DNA of 10,598 bases from Thalassiosira profunda (Eukaryota; Bacillariophyta; Thalassiosirophyceae; Thalassiosirales; Thalassiosiraceae), in NCBI GenBank assembly GCA_036939355.1, contig JALLAP010003143.1, positions 1 through 10,598 on the forward strand, in the 5' to 3' direction. Positions 7,773-10,598 of this stretch are shown here, piece after piece. The first letter of the stretch is position 1; every line of letters begins with the position of its first letter. The position numbers and the translations under genes were made by a program. The notes beneath the pieces were generated by a model that did no database searches, was not told the origin of the DNA, and saw only the letters and a list, made by a program, of their open reading frames with translations.

Positions 7773-10598
7773 ATGCGGCAGACGACTACCCCGCTGCCGC
7801 AGCTCATTTATCCCCGCGCCGTCCACCTCCGCCGGCGGTTGAAGGACCTCGTGCACACATCCGTCGCGGCCGATGTCTCCGTCGAGATTGGGCCGGTCCA
7901 CGAATCCTTCGTGTCGTTCGACGAGGCCAAGGAAGAATCCTACGAGCCGATCAATATTGGCGATAAGTTCTCCCCCGCTTCCGTCACCAAAGATGGCATC
8001 ACAGAATTTCCCTGGACGCAGCGGTGGTTCAAGGTAGAGGTGCAACTCCCCCCGGAGGCCGAGGTAAATGGGGAGCTGTGTGTCTACTTCCTCGCGCACG
8101 GGGAGTTCACCGTGTACACCGACAGCGGTGCAATCTGGTGCGGCATCGATCCGGTGCACGATCGGATCCCGATGGGCTCGCTGTTGAATGGGGAGGAGAG
8201 GTGTGCGACGATCTGGTTGGACGGTGGTCAATGGCAGACGGGATTTTGGTTCGGCCTCGAGGCACCGACGGAAGAGCTTGGATTCCGCCTCCTCAAAGTG
8301 GAATTGCAACAGAGGAACGACGCGGCAAACGGCGCCTACCATGATTTGTCAATGTTGCTCGAGTACGTCGAATACGTGTATGAGAAGGAGGGCATTCCGC
8401 TGAACACGGAGAATGGATACTACGAGCCCCTCGCCTCCGTCCCGCCCTCGCTGCGCCGGCTGCTGCACCAGCTAAACCAAGCGTGCGACGTGTACGATCG
8501 GACGGGATTATCAGAGTTGGGGGGCAAACTCAAATCAATCTACGACCTCATGACCACCGACTCTCAGCAAATGAAGATCTGCCACGTGGGACACGCGCAC
8601 ATGGATCTCGTTTGGCTGTGGCCGGAGCGCGTCACGTACCAAAAGATCGTGCACACCTATTCCAACGTCCTCCAGTTGATGGAGAAGTATCCTGATTTTA
8701 CGTTCACCATGAGCCAGCCGCCGCTCTTCTATCACATAAAAGACAAGCAGCCCGAGCTCGCGGAGAGGATTCGGGACAAGATTCGGAGCGGGCGGTGGGA
8801 GTTCACGGGGGCCCTCGAGGTGGAGGCGGACACTCAGATTCCCGTCGGCGAGGGGTTGGTGCGGTGCATTTTGTATGGACAGGAGAGGATCAAGGCGATT
8901 CGGGGAAGTGTCAGCGATACAGTTTGGATACCCGATGTTTGTGAGTCACTGCTGGGACGATGACGTTGAAAGCAATTTGTCTTCGTGCACTCATCTCAAA
9001 CTCTCAATCTCGTCGCTACAGTTGGATACTCTCAATGTTTGCCTCAACTCTTCGCCTTGGCGGAAATCCCCAATTTCTTCACTACAAAGATCTTATGGTC
9101 CACAATCACCAAGTTCCCTCACAATTCCTTCGTCTGGACTGGTCCCGACGGAGACTCGTCGGTGCTCACCCACTTGGCTGTGAGCGGGTACAACAGCAAA
9201 GTCACACTAAAGGAGTCAATGCGAGCGGTCAGATCCTACCAGCAAGCGGATGTGCACGACGAGGTGTTGTGTCCCTCGGGGTACGGGGATGGAGGCGGGG
9301 GGCCGTCGGAAGAACAAGTGGAGAGGTCGCTACGATTGAAGAGGTCTTTTGGGGGCGAGACTCCGTCTTGCAAGTGGGGAACCGCGGATTCCTTTTTTGG
9401 GCGACTCTCTACTGTGAAAGACGACTTGCCCGTTTATCGAGGGGAGCTTTTCCTGGAGTACCACCGGGCTGTTCACACCACTCAATCGGACTTCAAGTTC
9501 AACCTTCGGAGCTGCGAGCGAGCGCTGCAGACGAGGGAAGCGATGCGCGTGATCAGTGGCAACTTGGAGCCGCTGGGAGCAGAATCGTGGGAGCGCTACT
9601 TGTTTGCCCTCTTTCACGACGCCACGCCTGGCTCCTCGATCCACTCGGTCTACCAGGAATTGAACAAAGAGCTGAAGGAGCTGGCGGAGAGCCAGGTCCG
9701 AGCTGCAATCGAAGAATGGCCACAGCAAACAAAGGCAAAACGTGGAGATCGCTTCACTATTGTCAATCCATTGGCGTGGTCGAGATACGTGATGTTTGAA
9801 GTACCCGAACGGTTGGTCTCGGAGGGCGACAAGTCAATCTACTACTTGTGCTTGCTTGAGCCAAAGCAAGTGCAGGTCATCGAAGGGAAAGTATATGGCT
9901 GTATGAAAATGGAAGGCTTGAGTGCAATGTCTATCTCAGTGTTTCCCGACGAGTATGATGCGAGAACAATGGCAAAGTGTGGGAACAAACACATGAAGGC
10001 AACGCCAACATTGTTGTCGAACGGAATCGTTGATGCGGAGTTTGATCAGTATGGCCAAGTCTGCTCGTTGTCAGTGCATGGTGCTCCTGTGCTGTTGGCG
10101 AAAGATGAAGCTGCATCATTCACGCTGCACGACGACAATCCTGAGGCATACGGTGAGTATCCATTGCTAATGCGTCTTCTTCCATCCTTAAATGCCTCAC
10201 CCACATGCAACAAATCGCAGATGCATGGGACATGGACCACCACGTCGTCTGGCTGAAAGGTACTGCCATCAAAGATCCTGTCACTTTGAACGTGATTGCA
10301 CGTGGCCCGGTAGCTTCCATTCTGCGGTCAGATCCTATACCCATTGGCGCTAATGGAAGCACCTTGGTTATCGAATACAGCCTCTTTTCAAATGAGGACT
10401 CTCTGCGAGTATCCTGTACTGTCGACTGGAAGGAATGCCACAAAACTCTGCGCTATCAGGTTCCCACGGACTATCGCGGGGACGTCGCTAGATTTGGGGC
10501 GCCGTTTAACTTCGTCGATCGCAGCCAGATTCCACAGTCTCATAAAGAGGAGGGGCAATGGGAGGTGCCGGCAAGTCGTTGGGCATCGGTCGTCAACG
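7773..10598 (+). CDS. GH38 alpha-mannosidase, cytosolic MAN2C1/Ams1 type, 3' end missing
   Basis: Exons are 7773-8940, 9022-10152 and 10221 onward. The introns are 81 and 68 nt, both GTGAGT...CAG. The window holds about 892 codons and no stop; family members are usually just over 1000 residues. The start at 7773 (CACGATGCGG) was preferred to the in-frame 7617 because the intervening 52 codons are low-complexity. An N-terminal accessory domain comes first (W-T-Q-R-W-F-K-V near 81-88). The catalytic domain opens with HAHMD (274-278), where His276 and Asp278 are the expected zinc ligands. Asp388 in WIPDVFGYS is the expected nucleophile, and this motif spans the first splice junction. Further family marks are FPH, DGDSSVLTHL, GYGDGGGGPS (476-485), GELFLEYHR, and HDATPGSSI with the probable zinc ligand His588. 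WEVPASRWASV lies near the window end. There is no signal peptide, which fits cytosolic or vacuolar trimming of free N-glycan oligosaccharides rather than Golgi glycan processing. Confidence 0.95.

Noticed and set aside
8960..9799. Plus-strand frame of 279 codons overlapping the mannosidase
   Set aside because: It is a different frame of exon 2; the GH38 motifs are in the other frame.

Overview
This 10.6 kb window is nuclear DNA from a eukaryote with a compact, GC-rich genome. Seven spliceosomal introns can be placed, all short (68-88 nt). Six of the seven begin with GTGAGT and one with GTGCGT. The first gene encodes a presequence that runs from a signal peptide into a Phe-Ala-Pro motif. That is the bipartite plastid-targeting signal of algae with red-derived complex plastids, so a photosynthetic stramenopile (ochrophyte) is the best guess. 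A haptophyte or cryptophyte is not excluded, and I cannot name a species.

Layout: positions 1-645 hold no convincing gene, only a GC-rich imperfect direct repeat and the promoter of gene 1. Gene 1 (646-1282, +) is a small plastid-targeted protein of unknown function with four exons. Gene 2 (1576-3059, -) is a complete Ser/Thr protein kinase with two exons and an unusually long activation segment; it converges on gene 1. Gene 3 (3598-5125, +) is transcribed away from the kinase. It is a Lys/Glu/Arg-rich coiled-coil protein with two candidate PP1-docking (RVxF) motifs and one reading-frame discontinuity near 3957-3993. Gene 4 (5373-5995, +) is a small Cys-containing secreted or type I membrane protein with a frame break near 5558. 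Gene 5 (6290-7380, -) is an alpha/beta hydrolase with a complete catalytic triad and one intron; it converges on gene 4. Gene 6 (7773 to beyond 10598, +) is a GH38 alpha-mannosidase of the cytosolic MAN2C1/Ams1 type with at least three exons, cut off by the window end.

The genes alternate in orientation, giving two divergent promoter regions (3060-3597 and 7381-7772) and two convergent 3' regions of about 290 bp each. I see no mobile element, CRISPR array or RNA gene. There is no clear pathway linking the six genes. The one suggestive pairing is the kinase next to a candidate PP1-binding scaffold across a shared 5' region, and that link is inference only.
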